Shown here: in pieces, positions 12,589-12,595 of the stretch | Position numbering within the stretch: the first letter of the stretch is position 1 | Layout of the letters: every line of letters begins with the position of its first letter | Assembly: GCA_002476625.1 (NCBI GenBank) | Contig: DLLC01000047.1 | Coordinates: forward strand, 1 to 12,595 | Direction: 5' to 3' | From: Porphyromonadaceae bacterium UBA7572 | Lineage (GTDB): Bacteria > Bacteroidota > Bacteroidia > Bacteroidales > Muribaculaceae | DNA length: 12,595 bases | Notes under the pieces: generated by a model | What the model saw: only the letters and a program-made list of their open reading frames with translations | The model's database searches: none | Told to the model about the DNA's origin: nothing | Position numbers and translations under genes: made by a program

Positions 12589-12595
12589 CAAAATT
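12589..12595 (-). promoter_or_regulatory. possible -7 element cut by the right edge
   Basis: The last seven bases, CAAAATT, would complete CAAAATTA (minus strand TAATTTTG) if the next base is A. With the preceding G (12588), the minus-strand sequence would be the same TAATTTTGC as at the upp and S24-regulator promoters. It would be an alternative start for the envelope operon with a leader of about 125 nt. Confidence 0.3.

Overview
The window looks like chromosomal core DNA of a member of the Bacteroidota, most likely order Bacteroidales (a Muribaculaceae- or Prevotella-like genome is my guess). The basis is the family resemblance of almost every protein to Bacteroidales versions, A/T-rich start regions without Shine-Dalgarno sequences, and repeated matches to the Bacteroidota promoter (-33 TTTG, 19-21 nt, -7 TAnnTTTG). 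I see no rRNA, tRNA, CRISPR array, insertion sequence or phage gene.

Layout. (1) 1-136: the last residues of MutS (+). (2) 226-882: uracil phosphoribosyltransferase upp (+) behind a textbook promoter, converging on (3) 932-2320: an AGCS-family sodium:amino-acid symporter (-). (4) 2321-2522: a divergent control region with promoters for both directions and two inverted repeats. (5) 2523-4453: a two-gene unit (+), an HTH/S24 LexA-like regulator overlapping by one base (TAATG) a single-repeat M16 zinc peptidase. (6) 4623-5183: ribosome recycling factor frr (+) with its own promoter and a strong bidirectional terminator. (7) 5347-8166: a secreted two-repeat M16 peptidase of 939 residues (-) with a long leader that holds a CRP-like palindrome. 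(8) 8526-12455: a five-gene leftward operon: lysophospholipid acyltransferase, sigma-54 enhancer-binding protein without a receiver domain, LptE-type lipoprotein, a TPR-like protein of unknown role, and SecG, ending in a hairpin terminator.

How the genes fit together. The operon at 8526-12455 reads as an envelope-biogenesis unit: lipid acylation, LPS delivery (LptE), protein export (SecG), and a sigma-54 activator translationally coupled to lptE. The S24 regulator with its M16 peptidase is the most regulator-like unit. The regulator keeps the Ala-Gly cleavage dipeptide and the Ser/Lys dyad at LexA-like spacing, so it may be self-cleaving. Its promoter carries palindromes that could be its own operators. 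I did not find an obviously unprecedented system. The best leads are the S24-M16 coupling, the operator candidates, the CRP-like site before the secreted M16 gene, and the promoter architecture of the envelope operon.
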